DNA from: Quercus robur
Taxonomy: Eukaryota > Streptophyta > Magnoliopsida > Fagales > Fagaceae
DNA: 64,000 bases
Reading direction: 5' to 3'
Assembly: GCF_932294415.1 (NCBI RefSeq)
Contig: NC_065536.1
Coordinates: 52,898,354 to 52,962,353, forward strand
Shown: piece by piece, positions 22,299 to 33,663 of the stretch
Numbering within the stretch: the first letter of the stretch is position 1
How the letters are laid out: every line of letters starts with the position of its first letter
Position numbers and translations under genes: made by a program
Notes under the pieces: model-generated
The model's database searches: none
Told to the model about the DNA's origin: nothing
What the model saw: only the letters and a program-made list of their open reading frames with translations

Positions 22299-22462
22299 AA
22301 TGCTATAGTTACAAATTATTTTACAACATTTTTATAAACCGGTGATGTAGCTAACTTCTTAGTAGTGGTTTTCATCTAAAACCACCATTAACATCACTTT
22401 TTCATTTACCAATAACTACTCACTACACCAACAATTTGTAAAAAATTTGTATCTCTAGCATT
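22299..22462. mobile_element. MITE of 164 bp
   Basis: The ends are inverted: AATGCTATAGTTACAAAT on the left and the reverse complement of AATGCTAGAGATACAAAT on the right, with extended similarity inwards (ACAACATT, TGTAG) and a central GTGGTTTT...AAAACCAC palindrome near 22364-22384. No coding. Target duplication not clear. Confidence 0.65.
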
Positions 22463-22813
22463 ACTTATCTTTATTTGTTCCTTCAATTTGAATGACTTCA
22501 GTATTTTCACTTGTGAATTAATGGATTTCATCTCTTTTCACCCCTATAAGGAATACCAAGTATAATAATGATAAAAAGAAAGCCATTTACCAAAATTTTG
22601 GGTTTACCCATGCTTGTTAAATTTTTTATTTTATTTTTATTATTATTTTTTTTTTTTTAGTATAGATACTTGTAATAAAATTTAACTAAATACAAGTGTA
22701 GTTAAAAATAAAAATTGAATTTCTGGAAAGTTTGGTACCAGTTCCTCATGATGCAAGCATAGAATTTATAACTTTATTTATTTACAGAAGTTTGAGATAA
22801 ATGATGAACACAC

Positions 22814-23309
22814 CCAATTAATGATCATTAGATCAATGGGAGCCAATAGTTGAATTCTTCAACTCTCTTCCCGCCGGAGTGCTTCCTCCCTTAAGCTAGT
22901 GAAAGGGAATGCCGTAGTTGGCCAAATCCATATCATATATATGAAATGCATTTAGGTTCACGACTTCCCCTTGTGGGTCAAGCACCACAAGCAAAGGTTT
23001 CTTAGTGAAGTGCCACACCTCCTTGATGTATATGATGACTACTGAGTCAAGCTGTGATGGGTGATACACCGAGTAACACGACATCTCCATTTGTAAGGTC
23101 TCAAATTGCCTTTGCTTCTCTGCATTCCTAGGGGTCGACTTGTCCACCACTGGAATCCACACAATCTCGAACTGACTCTTTGGCAACGTTGGTTCGACTT
23201 GCTTCACTGTGTACATTGCTTCAACTAATTTTTGAAGCTCTTCGTAGGTGATTTCCAGGTCTTTAATAAATAGCAATACAAGCTTCCCTCTCAACACCTC
23301 AATGCTAAC
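22814..23309 (-). pseudogene. SEO C exon 6 (broken sieve element occlusion gene)
   Basis: This is a clear homologue of exon 6 of the intact SEO gene at 49360-49851. It shares the acceptor (CAG before 23309), VSIEVLRGKLVLLFIKDLEI, EIVWIPVVDKSTP, YHPSQLD and KEVWHFTKKPLLVVLDPQG. A frameshift near 22915-22935 breaks the reading in the segment that is YPFTSLREEALWREE in the intact copy, and a stop results. Exon 7 is not found downstream, although the start of intron 6 is recognisable down to about 22690. Upstream, intron 5 sequence matches that of the intact gene to about 23400 and resumes at about 26540 behind a MULE. SEO proteins build phloem filaments; this copy cannot. Confidence 0.9.
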
Positions 23310-23899
23310 CTGTTTTAGCCGTGCATATTATATGTAGAGATTCAGATACATTCATTGAAATCATTGATCTAGCCGTGTTCAAGTCAGTGTCACATGGAAT
23401 TGAATGGTCATGACTTTTTAAAGAGTAAGAATTAACAAGTAGTAATTAAGTAAGACGGAGTAAATGTTAGGTAGAGTTTCTTATGTGTTGTACTTTAGAT
23501 GTCTTAATTAAATTTAACATATAATTATACTACTTAATAAATCATAGGGTTGAATTTTGCTGTTATTGAAAAAAAAAGGGTAAATTATATATTTGGTCCC
23601 TAAGCTTTACACTAAATGGCAATTTGGTCATTGACCTTTTAAATGTCTCAATTTAGTCCCTAATCTTTTGGTATTGTATCAAAATGGTTCTTGCTGTTAA
23701 GTGCTGGATGGAAAATGTTAACGTGGCTAACGGTAAAATTAAAATATTGATTTTATGCCACATAGATTTCCACATAAGCTGCCATGTGGAATTAATTTAC
23801 GAACTAGTTGTTTCTTTATGATTCCTCTTCTTCTTCTTCTCCTCTCTCTTCCTTTTTTTTGGTCTTGTGCAAGAACGTCATATGGCAATATGACTTTTA

Positions 23900-24535
23900 C
23901 GATGAAGGAAGATAAGGATTTCCTTGGTATCCTTTAAGGCAATAATAATATTTGGTCTCGTAAAGTGTAGGATACCCTTCTGAGTTCCGTCTTCTCAGCT
24001 CGTCTGGATCCACGGTAATAAAAAAAAATCTGAATGATTTGACATCAAGATTGTTGGTAATTGCAGTAGCTGACCTTGACATCCCGTGGGAAGATAAGGA
24101 TTTCCTTGGTATCCTTTAAGGCAATAATAATATTTGGTCTCGTAAAGTGTAGGATACCCTTCTGAGTTCCATCTTCTCAGCTTGTCTGGATCTACGGTAA
24201 TAAAAAAAATCTGAATGATTTGACATTAAGATTATTTGATGGAATTTGCTGGGAAAGGCAAAAATAGTTGGACTTGTTACCAACTTTAGTCACAAATGAA
24301 TTAAGACCTGGACGGTTAGACCCATGCAACAAATACTCCTTTCTAGAATTCTCAGCTTGTCTGGATCTACGGTAATAAAAAAAATCTGAATGATTTGACA
24401 TCAAGATTATTTGATGGAATTTGCTGGGAAAGGCAAAAATAGTTGGACTTGTTACCAACTTTAGTCACAAATGAATTAAGACCTGGACGGTTAGACCCAT
24501 GCAACAAATACCCCTTTCTAGAATTCTGTGGTGCT
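23900..24535 (-). pseudogene. Tandemly duplicated WAK-like fragment inside the MULE
   Basis: The minus strand encodes YYYCLKGYQGNPYLP near 23900-23945. That resembles the EGF-like segment of wall-associated kinases (...C-x-GYQGNPYLPDGCQD), receptor kinases that bind cell-wall pectin. The stretch is internally duplicated: about 183 bp is repeated (starting near 23909 and 24092), and about 175 bp is repeated (starting near 24176 and 24351). All copies are non-coding as a whole (frameshifts, stops). The identification rests on one short motif and may be wrong. Confidence 0.4.
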
Positions 24536-24932
24536 TGTGGTGTTTTCTAGAATTCTGTGGATTGGGTTACTTCTTGTGGTGGTTTTCTTCTTATACCCCT
24601 TTCATTTTGGGCCCTTTGGGCTTTTGTTTTTTTGTATTCTTTTTTTTTTTTTTTTTTAAATTTGTAAATAGTAAGGAAAAAAAATGTAATAAACTAACTT
24701 ATAAGTGCATTTCACTTTAGTGTGCATTTGGCAACCAATTATAAGTTTTACTATTTATTTTTTAAATTATCAAGTGTTTGCGAGTCTCACATTACTTTTA
24801 ACTTTTTGGTTTATATAATGCAAATAAACTATTGAAAATAAACAATTTTCAAATGAATATTAGTTTTTTTTTTTTTTTTTTTTTGGAGAGAGAGATAGAA
24901 AGAAAGAGTCTCAACTTATTTGACTTTCTGTT

Positions 24933-24933
<1 letters not shown>

Positions 24934-24967
<34 letters not shown>
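24934..24967 (+). repeat. Poly-T tract
   Basis: About 34 T residues just ahead of the internal truncated TIR of the composite MULE. A second T run lies at about 24867-24884. Confidence 0.8.
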
Positions 24968-24970
<3 letters not shown>

Positions 24971-26404
24971 TAAAAACTGTTTAAAATTTATTTGTACTTT
25001 TAAAAAGAAGTAAGGTTTGAAAAAATTATATATTAGTAAAATAAGCTAAAAGTTAAATGTATCAAAATGGTTATTACCATTAAGTGCTGGATGGAAAATG
25101 TTAACGTGGTTAATAGTAAAATTAAAATATTGATTTTATGCCACATAGATTTCCACATAAGCTGCCATGTGGAATTAATTTAAAAAATCAAAGTTTTTCT
25201 ATCCCACTCTAACTCTCTCTCTGTCTCTGATATATCCCTCTCTCTATGCTTACTACTCTGCCTCCATGACCGAAGCTTACTCAAGGCTAGGCAAATACAA
25301 AAATACCCATTCCAAGTCCAAATCTATTTTGATGGAGCTCCTTTTGTCTCATACCATGTAACTTCTTGGCTCCTTCAAAGCTCCAATGATCGAACTCCAT
25401 GAAAGAAGTCAATAAAATACAATATATTCACACTGTAGACGTGTAATTTGTATCCTTCATTCTCTTTAAATAATTTTTATTAAAAAAAAAAACCCTCCAT
25501 TTCAATTCCATCAAATGGAAAAAATGAAAGAAGGGATAGTATTGGGAAACTCAATTTTAGAAGATAGAAATAGAATAGAAGTTAAAATACCCAGACCTTT
25601 GCAAAAATAATTTGTTTTTGATTTTGCAAAGCTAAGCTGAAAGTACCCAGACCTTTATACCAAAACAAAAAAAATTTAGTCAAATTACATGGAGCACTTA
25701 CTCATACCCACACCCATTTACAAATCAACTTAGAATCGGAAACATTCAAACCCATGAATCCATTTTGAAAAACAAACCAAAATCCAAATCAAATCATACC
25801 ATCTATATGGCTTGCAAAAATGAACAATACCCACAAATGCAAAGGGATTCATCCACTCAAAACATGCCCATCTAAAATCACCAGACCCATCTCCTTTAGA
25901 TTCCCCTTATGCACAGTTCAAAAACAGATAGAGGCTTAGAGCTTCAATCTTGGTAGATTGATGAGAGAGAGCGAGTAAGAGTGAGAGAACGCGAGGTTAC
26001 AAAAGAGGGTTTGGATTTGGCAACCACTGGTGTGATGGTGGTGGCAAGCGGCAGAGGATAGCAGTGGCGTTGAAGGAACTCAGAGAGTGAGCTTCGGTCA
26101 TGCCATCATGGGGGCTGAGTATAGAAGAGAGAGAGTGACTCTGAATTGGATCAAATAGACAGAGAGTTAGAGGGAGTGAATTTTTTATTTATTTATTTTT
26201 ATTAACGCCACATGGAAGCTTATGTGGAAATTGCCATGGCATAAAAGATAATATTAATTTTATCGTTAACCACGTCAACATTTTTTATCTAGCACTTAAT
26301 GACAAAGACTCTTTTGATATAATATCAAAAGGTTAGGGATAACATTGACACATTTAAAAGGTCAAGGTCAATGCTAAGTACCAAATATGTAACTTACCCA
26401 AAAA

Positions 26405-26600
26405 AATAGCATTATTTACACTATATATAAATCAATATAATTGTGTTGTTAAATTTATCTGGAGTTTTTTTTCTCAAAAAAATTTAATTGAAGAATATAC
26501 CATATTACCCTTAAGAAATTGTAATTAAGTTTTGCTCCATAAGACATGATCACAAGACAAAATTAATTTGACTGAAATTTAGGATGCCATCACCAATTTT
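26405..26600 (-). pseudogene. SEO C intron 5 remnant beyond the MULE
   Basis: The piece around 26543-26590 (AAGACATGATCACAAGACA ... GAAATTTAGG) matches 49975-50030 within intron 5 of the intact SEO gene. Together with the match at 23310-23400 this shows the MULE sits inside intron 5 of the broken copy. Exons 5 to 2 are not found further up. Confidence 0.65.
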
Positions 26601-26633
26601 ATATATATATATATATATATGACAAAATTTATA

Positions 26634-26784
26634 TACAGTATCTCAGGTGCTGTTTTTTAGGTTCCCGTCTTAAGATTCTGTCATATAAGCACTTAACTAA
26701 AATATACACTTTCATCTCATGAGAAAAAAGCCACATGACAAAATCTTAAGAGAGGAACCTAAGAAACAGTACCTAAGTACTATA
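26634..26784. mobile_element. MITE of about 150 bp between AT tracts
   Basis: Arms of about 50 bp are inverted: TACAGTATCTCAGGTGCTGT ... TTAGGTTCCCGTCTTAAGAT on the left and the imperfect reverse complement on the right (ATCTTAAGAGAGGAACCTAA ... ACAGTACCTAAGTACTATA). (AT)n tracts lie on both sides (26599-26620 and 26799-26832). No coding. Confidence 0.7.
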
Positions 26785-26796
26785 CCAAAGTCTTGC

Positions 26797-26844
<48 letters not shown>

Positions 26845-27028
26845 TGATAACCACGACAATCTTATATTATTTGCAATTTAAGTTGAACTTGAGACCTTTG
26901 TATTTTTATTTTTTATCCCTTTCAATGGCAAGTACCTTTTAACAGTCATGGCAGACATGACATCTATCTCTAATTATTATCCGAGAAGTACCAAATGCGA
27001 CTAAAAATAATAGAGTCAGTGACGAGTA

Positions 27029-27546
27029 GTGATAAAATGGTTGTCCATAAAATGATCATCCATACGAGGAGGCGTTATTAACATAGAAGATCGTAAGCAC
27101 ATTAATCTTAGATATAAATTCTTCATTTAATGGCGAATGAACAACGGATACAAGGCCGTTACAGTTGTCTTCTCCTAGCCGTTGCATGACCGTTACAAAC
27201 ATTGAATGTGGAGATTAAATGACCATTACTGAGCCATTTAATCCTTCATCTCAGGCACAATGTAAGGGGAAACCAACAAACTACACACTTACTTACGAAT
27301 AGGCTATATAAAGCTAGAAAGAGCAAGTAAGTAAAGATATACACTAAGCCATAATAAACACAAATTACTCCCAATACACACTGTTGATTTCTAAAGAGAT
27401 AAGCTAACTTAAGCATTGAAGGATCCTTAGCTGACCCCAAATTGTTGTCTTTCATTATATTGCTTTTTCTCTTAGACAGGATACTATCATCGTCTAGCGG
27501 CATCGACGAGGAACATATTGACGAGGCAATATCTTGTTTTATTAAT
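27029..27546 (+). repeat. 5' LTR of the gypsy element (start approximate)
   Basis: The segment ends just before the primer-binding site TGGCGCTATCTGTGGGGAC at 27549. It holds a TATA box (GCTATATAAAGC) at about 27302-27313. The left limit is uncertain; a TGATAAAATGG at about 27033 is a candidate. No second LTR copy was found in the window. Confidence 0.55.
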
Positions 27547-27548
27547 TT

Positions 27549-27567
27549 GGCGCTATCTGTGGGGACA
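27549..27567 (+). promoter_or_regulatory. Primer-binding site of the gypsy element
   Basis: TGGCGCTATCTGTGGGGAC follows the LTR by a few bases, and is close to the TGGCGCCGTCTGTGGG motif seen at this place in many plant gypsy elements. Confidence 0.65.
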
Positions 27568-27630
27568 AAACGAATTGTAATTCAATCCAGCAAGCCATCG
27601 TATCTCTACCGATAAAGTTCCTCGGAGCCC

Positions 27631-28860
27631 ATGGATTCAACCACAACCACTCCACCAAATCTGGTGGTAATGGCCCAACAAAATCAAACATTGACAACCA
27701 ATGTGCAGGAGCTGATGAAGCAGAACAAAGACTTGAAACGGTGAGTACATTCCGAAAGCAATAATATGTCCCTTGCATGGCATAATCGCAATCATAATGA
27801 CGACGAAGCCAACAGCCTAAGCAACAGCAGGAGAGAGACTTTTTAGCATACTAAATAGTTGACTCACAGCAATGATTAGATGATAAAAAGTATGAGAAAG
27901 GAGTTGGATGAAATGAAAAATTCCATGAAAGGAAAGACGGCGATGAACCTTGATGGCATGATCAAAAGAACATATTCACCCTTCACTGCCAATGTTTTGG
28001 AGTGTCCTTTACCTCCTAAATTTCGCCTTCTACAGTTGGAGGTCTATGATGGTACCAAAGATCCCATAGATCACATAGGGGCTTTCTAAACAATATTTAA
28101 CCTCCAACAAACCCCGAACAAGGAAATCTGCAGGTCTTTCCCAACTACCCTCAGAGGAGCTACAAGGGTATGGTTTAGTAAATTGTCCTTATCATCAATT
28201 GCAAACTTTGAGCAGTTAAGCGATTCTTTTGTCCGACATTTTATTGGAGGCCAATAGCATAAAAGGCCCACTTCGTATCTACTAACTATAAAGTAGCAGG
28301 AGGGGGAAACCTTAAGGGAGTATGTGAAATGCTTCAACAAAGCAGTATTGGAGATTGACAAGCTTTATGATCAGGTGATAATGACGAGCTTCCAAGCAAG
28401 GTTGAATAATCCTAATTTTGTCTTCTCTTAACTTCAATGATGAATCTCTTGTTCAAAGTCCAGAAGTATATGAATGGAGAAGATGCCTTAACTGTGAAAG
28501 GGTTAGTGGGCAAACGAAAGAAGGAAGAAAGTACTGATTTGCAGAGTAGGAAGATGGACTGCAAAGATAATTCTTCAGATACCAAGGCTAGCAAAAGCAG
28601 TCTAGAAGCATCGACGAAAAAATTAAATTTACTCCTTTACTAATGCTTGTAGACAATTTCTGATGCAGACAAAAGAAGATCCTCGCTTTGAAATTGCCAA
28701 AACCATTAAGTTCGTCCTCAGAACAAAGAGATCCAAAGAAGTATTGTCACTTTCACAAAGATCATGGCCATTACACTGATGAGTGTTGCAATTTGAAGGA
28801 ATGGATTGAAGAATTGATTCAGAGAGGGAAGCTTCAAAAGTTTGTCAAGAAAGACTAGTA
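27631..28860 (+). pseudogene. gag of the gypsy element, broken
   Basis: Starts at the ATG of MDSTTTTPPN. A coiled-coil-like stretch (ELMKQNKDLK, MRKELDEMKNSM) is followed by SPFTANVLECPLPPKFRLLQ and YDGTKDPIDHIGAF, then the retrotransposon gag core TLRGATRVWFSKLS, FVRHFIGGQ and EGETLREYVKCFN, at about 27950-28440. A Cys/His-rich segment near 28740-28800 ([26 protein letters not shown]) has the form usual for Tat-type gag ends. Gag forms the virus-like particle of the element. Stops at several places (about 28087, 28256, 28856) and small frame changes make it inactive. Confidence 0.85.
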
Positions 28861-29009
28861 GTCTCAGCCAAGGATAGAAGAAAAATCTAATGACGACCAC
28901 AAAGAAGAAGAGTGGGATCGTCCTAAACAGGTCGTGGGAGAAATACGGGTGATCACTGGAGGGCCGATCATGGGAGGATCATATAGGTCCTTGAGAAAGG
29001 CATTTTAGA

Positions 29010-29460
29010 GGCAAGTCAATAGCGTTCATGTGAAGCATCCAATAGCAAAGTATCGACGTTTAGGTGGTGATAATATCATTTTCTATGAACGGGATGCGAG
29101 AGAAGTCAGGCAACCACATGACAACCCACTCGTTATCATGTTGACAATAGAAGGGTACGATACCAGGAGAGTCTTGGTTGACAATGGAAGCTCAACAGAC
29201 GTGATATACATGATGGCATATCAACAGATGAAATTGGACCCAAAACGACTTCGACCTTTTGGATCCCCCCTTAGTTAGTTTCAGTGGAGACCGTCTATTC
29301 CCAAAGGGCATTATCTCTTTTTCGATCACAGTAGGGAGTTATCCTGCACAGGTAACAAGGGAGATAGACTTTCTAATTGTTGATTACCCTTCATCTTACA
29401 ATGTGATTTTAAGGCGACCAACGTCGTTTCAAGGTTGCAACTTCTACATACTACCTTAAA
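29010..29460 (+). pseudogene. Aspartic protease domain of the gypsy element
   Basis: Contains [27 protein letters not shown]. The motif VDNGSSTD at 29177-29200 holds the catalytic Asp (codon 29180-29182) in the DNGSS form common in Tat-type elements. It is followed by [18 protein letters not shown]. The enzyme cuts the polyprotein. A one-base shift near 29270 separates the two halves into different frames. Confidence 0.8.
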
Positions 29461-29859
29461 GTGAAGTTCCCAACCCCTTAAGGGATTGGAGAAATCTGTG
29501 GAGACCAACTTTTAGCTAGGGAGTGTTACCAAGCAATGTTGGCGTCCAAAGAAAACCACACCTGGATGGTAGAGGAAGAACCAACAAAGCCTATTGAAGA
29601 GGTAGAGAATGTGGAGTTGGTAGAGGGTGATCCTTCGAAAACTACCAAGGTAGGAGGGGAGCTCCAGTTACCCTTGAAGGAAGAAATGATAAAGTTCTTG
29701 AGAGAGAACCTAGATGTCTTTTCATAGAGCCATGAGGATATGCCAGGTATAGGTGACAATGTGATAAAACATCTTCTTAATGTTGATTCGACAAAGAAGC
29801 CCATCTAGTAGAGACGACAAGTATTCACTCCAGGACAAAACAAAGTAGTCATGGAAAAA

Positions 29860-30420
29860 GTAGAGAAACTCCTGATTGCAGGCTTTATTCAAGAGATCTA
29901 CTAGCCCAAATGGCTTGCTAATGTCGTCATGGTGAAGAAGTCCAACGTAAAATAGAGGATGTGTGTAGATTTCACAAATCTAAATAATCGATGCCCAAAA
30001 GATAGTTTTCTTTTTCCCAGAATTGACCAACTCGTTGATTTGACAGTTGGACATGAACTACTAACTTTTATGGATGTTTTTTCAGGTTATAACTAGATTC
30101 TCATGAATGAGGAAGACCAGGAAAAAAATACATTTCTAAACAGCCAAAGGTTGTACTGTTATAAAGTCATGCCGTTTGGGCTAAAGAACGTAAGAGCCAC
30201 ATACTAGAGACTGGTAAACCAGATGTTCAGCAAGCAAATAGGCAAGAACGGGGAAGTCTATGTGGATGACATGCTTGTAAAGAGTAACGAGGCAAGGTCC
30301 CATCTCGACGACCTTCAAGAGACCTTTGGTACCTTGAGGAAGTATTGAATGAAGCTAAATCCTGCCAAATGTGTGTTTGGAGTTTCATCAGGGAAGTTTC
30401 TTAGTTTTATGGTCTCTCAA
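29860..30420 (+). pseudogene. Reverse transcriptase domain of the gypsy element
   Basis: Reads RMCVDFTNLNNRCPKDSF, then LLTFMDVFSGYN, VMPFGLKN and VYVDDMLVKS. The catalytic YVDD box is at 30259-30270 and the first catalytic Asp lies in FMDVFSGYN. Stops replace glutamine, tryptophan or similar codons at about 29904, 30093, 30207 and 30346, so no full-length product can form. Confidence 0.88.
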
Positions 30421-30629
30421 CGAGGGATTGAAGCAAATTCAAAGAAGGTAAAAACTATACTTGATATGGCTTCACCGAGAAGTATGAAGGAAGTGCAAAG
30501 AGTGACTAGACTGATTGCAGATCAAAATAGATTCATCTCTAAGGCTACTGATAAGTGCCTCCCCTTTTTCAAGACCTTTAAGCAAGTCTTCCAATGGATA
30601 AACAAGTGTGAAGCAGCCTTTTAGAGCCT

Positions 30630-31080
30630 TAAGGAGTATTTATCTAAACCCCCGCTTTTGAGCCGTCCACAGATGGGAAGATCTGTTTTTGTATCTGGCT
30701 GTGTCACAAACGGTTGTTAGCCTAGCCTTGATTCATGAAGAGTTTAGGGTTCAACAGCCAGTTTATTACACTAATCAAGCTTTTTAGGGCACTGAAATGA
30801 AATACCCACGAATAGAGAAGATAGCTTTCTCCTTGATCGTCGCTTCAAGAAAACTTTGTCCATACTTCCAAGCTCATACCATCATGGTAATGACGGACCA
30901 GCCCATCCAGAAGGTCATGAGTATACACGATGCAGTAGGATGCATGGTTCAATAGGCGATTGAACTAAGCCAGTTTGATATCAAATACAAACCAAGGACA
31001 GCGATCGAAGCCCAAGCACTGGCAGATTATATCGTTGAATTCACTCTTCCAGACCTTGATCCAAAAGCAGAATATTGGAC
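30630..31080 (+). pseudogene. RNase H domain (gypsy type)
   Basis: Contains YTNQAF-stop-GTEMKYPRIEKIAFSLI, the HTIMVMTDQPIQ-like segment, and ELSQFDIKYKPRTAIEAQALADYIVEF, all typical for the RNase H region of plant gypsy polyproteins. Several TAG stops are present. Confidence 0.8.
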
Positions 31081-31375
31081 TGTGTATGCAAATGACTTGT
31101 CTGTTACAGGGCTCGGAGGGGTTGATGTAATTATATCCTCACTTGAGAAGGATACCTTCAAATATAAAGTGCAACTCCAATTCCCTGCAACAAAAAACGA
31201 AGCGGAGTACGAAGCAATCCTCACAAGTTTAAGGGTAGCTAAAACTTTAGGAGCCAAGAACTTGAAGCTGAAGACTGATTCCAAGCTAGTTGTTGGACAA
31301 ATAAACAAAGAGTACGAAGCAAAGGAGGAGAGAATGAAGAGGTGTTTAAAGCTAACAAATTAGTTGGTTGATTAT
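31080..31375 (+). pseudogene. Second, archaeal-type RNase H domain
   Basis: Open for 93 codons. It reads GGVDVIISSLEKDTFKYKVQ, then NEAEYEAILTSLRVAKTLGAKNLKLKTDSKLVV. NEAEYEA with its catalytic Glu and the TDS Asp are hallmarks of the additional (archaeal-type) RNase H found in Tat-lineage elements. The first catalytic Asp (normally YVDGSS) reads YANDLS here, so the site is probably lost. It degrades RNA in hybrids in intact relatives. Confidence 0.75.
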
Positions 31376-31699
31376 TTTGATGATGTCAAGTTTGAGCAAA
31401 TCCCATGAGAGAATAATTCAGATGCTGATGAGGTGGCTTGATTTGCATCGTTTAATGAAGCCATGAATAGGCCCGGGATGTATATGGAGATATAGATGGT
31501 CCCAAGCATAGAAAGGCTACAAGCCTTCCCAGTTTAGTAGTCACCCACTTGGATGGATCCAATCCTTTTTTTACATTAAGGATGGCCAGCATCCATCAGA
31601 CCTAGCAAAGGCAAAAAAGATCAAGGTTAGATTCACAAGGTTCAAGGTTGTAAATGACGAGCTTTATAAAAAGGGATTTTCATTACCCTATTTGAAGTG

Positions 31700-32790
31700 T
31701 TTAAATCTTGAAGAAGCAGTGTATATGTTGCGGGAAATCCATGAGGGTATATGTGGTAACCATTCAGGACCTCAGTCTCTAGTTGGGAAGGCAATCAGGG
31801 CAGGTTACTTTTGGCAGACTATGCAAAAAGACGCAGTTGAGCTCGTCCAAAAAATGTGATAAATGCCAAAGATTTGGAAATGTGCATCATATTCTAGGGG
31901 AGATAATAACGAGCATCTCTTCCCCATAGCCATTCTTAACTTGAGGGATTGATATCGTTGGCCCATTGTCACAAGGTAAGAGGCAAGTTAAGTTTTTGCT
32001 CGTTGCTATTGATTGTTTCATAAAATGGGTTGAAGCAGAACATTTAGCAATAATCACAGAGAATAAGGTACAAAACTTTGTCTGGAAGAACATTTTCTGT
32101 AGGTTTGGAATCCCAAGGGTGATAATTTCTAACAATGGACAATAATTTGATAGCCGTAAGTTTAGTGATTTTTGCTGAGAGCTGGGAATAAAAAAACCAT
32201 TACTCATCACTAGCGCATCCACAAGCGAATGGTCAGACAGAAGTTACAAATCGTACTTTTCTCAAGATCATCAAAGCTCGACTTGAGGGGGCAAAGGGTG
32301 CATGGTTAGAAGAGTTACCAAGTGTTTTATAGGCTTATCGGACAACTGCAAGAACACCAACACGAGAAACACCATTCAATCTAGCTTTTGGCATAGAAGT
32401 AGTGGTTCCTATTGAAGTAGGGTTGTCAAGCCTTAGATGAGCTAACTACGACAGGAATCTCAACAATGAAGAGCTAAAGCTAAGTTTGGATTGCTTGCTT
32501 GAAGTTAGAGATGATGAAGCTCAAAGAATGTCTCAATACCAGTAGAGGATGTCAAAGTACTACGACCGGAGGGTGAAACTTGAACGATTTAATCTTGACG
32601 ATATGGTGTTGCGAAAAGTCTCTCAGGCCACCAAGGACCCAACCTAGGGAAAGTTAGGCCCTACTTAGGAAGGTCTATATAAGGTTATCCGTTACTCAAG
32701 AGGATGAAGTTACTACCTGAAAGACCTCAACGGTAATCCATTACCTTGTCCTTGTTATGTGGAGCACCCCAATAACTATTATCAATAGAA
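31700..32790 (+). pseudogene. Integrase of the gypsy element, broken
   Basis: An HHCC zinc-binding part lies at about 31730-31880 (EIHEGICGNHSG ... CDKCQRFG, with one extra base before the CxxC). The core has GIDIVGPLSQGKRQVKFLLVAIDCFIKWVEAE with the first catalytic Asp residues, IISNNGQ where a D is expected (DNG to NNG), and HPQANGQTEVTNR with the catalytic Glu. The C-terminal part ends DLNGNPLPCP ... NNYYQ-stop at about 32788. Frameshifts occur at about 31850 and 32200. Integrase inserts the cDNA copy into the genome. Confidence 0.82.
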
Positions 32791-33070
32791 AGTATTGATA
32801 GCAATAAATTCCGTCCATAGGAATACCTCGTTTGACGAATCATCAGATAAGCGAGATCTCTTTTGTTGCAATTGCTTTTATTTTAGCATTTCTATTTGTT
32901 CAAGTTATTTCCCTTGTAATCCCTTCATAAATAAGGGTGAATAAAATAATAAGGCACCCTAAGCCATTTTCCTTCAAAGACTTGATCTTTTATTCGATCG
33001 TCTATAACAGCATAAACTCCAAAAGTAAAGTTGTAGATGTGACCATAAATTTTCTAAGGAAAAACTACCC

Positions 33071-33400
33071 ATGGTAAAAACTTCAACAACGAGTTTAAAT
33101 CATAGGAGGATATTATTAATGATAAAATCTTCAATGACGAGTTTAGATCATAAATTTCCTAGGGAAATATTATTAATGGTAGAAACTCCAACGACGAGTT
33201 TAAATCATAAATTTTCTAGGGAAATATTATTAATGGTAAAGACTCCAATGACGAGTTTAAATCCTAAATTTCCTAGGGAAATATTATTAATGATAAAAAC
33301 TTTAATGATGAGTCTAAATCATAAATTCCTAGAGAAGTATTATTAATGATAAGAACTCCAATAATGGGTTTAAGTCATAGAAAGGTTTCTAAAGAAAAAT
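33071..33400 (+). repeat. 57 bp tandem repeat, about 5-6 copies
   Basis: The unit runs ATTATTAATGGTAAAAACTC ... GACGAGTTTAAATCATAAAT ... CTAGGGAAAT. Because 57 is divisible by three, one frame stays open over several copies (33071-33346). Tandem repeats between pol and the 3' LTR are known from Tat-type elements. Confidence 0.8.
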
Positions 33401-33614
33401 TCGTTAAGAAAATTTTACTACGATTCGTCAAAAAACTTTATTGACGAACTTTTTAGGTTCAAACTGTAGAAAAGGTTCTTCAAGGAAAAAGTTCTAGCAA
33501 TTAAAGCGAAGACATAATAGAAGATATTGGTAAAAGCTAAAGTTGCATTCAAAATAATCATTGTTTTTAAGCAAAAATATAAAAGGCACAAAACAAGGAG
33601 GCAACCGCTGTTCT

Positions 33615-33615
<1 letters not shown>

Positions 33616-33645
<30 letters not shown>
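33616..33645 (+). repeat. Poly-A tract
   Basis: About 30 A residues just outside the 3' end of the antisense ORF. Confidence 0.8.
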
Positions 33646-33654
<9 letters not shown>

Positions 33655-33663
33655 TATTCTTCT

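Larger units (their letters stand above)
23577..26404. mobile_element. Composite MULE with long TIRs in SEO C intron 5
   Basis: The outer ends are inverted: GGGTAAATTATATATTTGGTCC at the left and the reverse complement of GGGTAAGTTACATATTTGGTAC at the right, with the TIR extending about 210 bp (ACGTGGCTAACGGTAAAATT, CCACATGGAA). Flanking A-rich bases allow a 9 bp target repeat but cannot prove it. A second, truncated copy of the left TIR begins at about 25055 inside the element and continues into a CT-rich stretch that mirrors the right subterminal region, so the unit is composite. Homologous SEO intron 5 lies on both sides (to about 23400 and from about 26540). No transposase is present. Confidence 0.75.

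Noticed and set aside
33071-33400. Possible CRISPR-like array of evenly spaced repeats
   Set aside because: The repeats are head-to-tail without unique spacers, in a plant retrotransposon.
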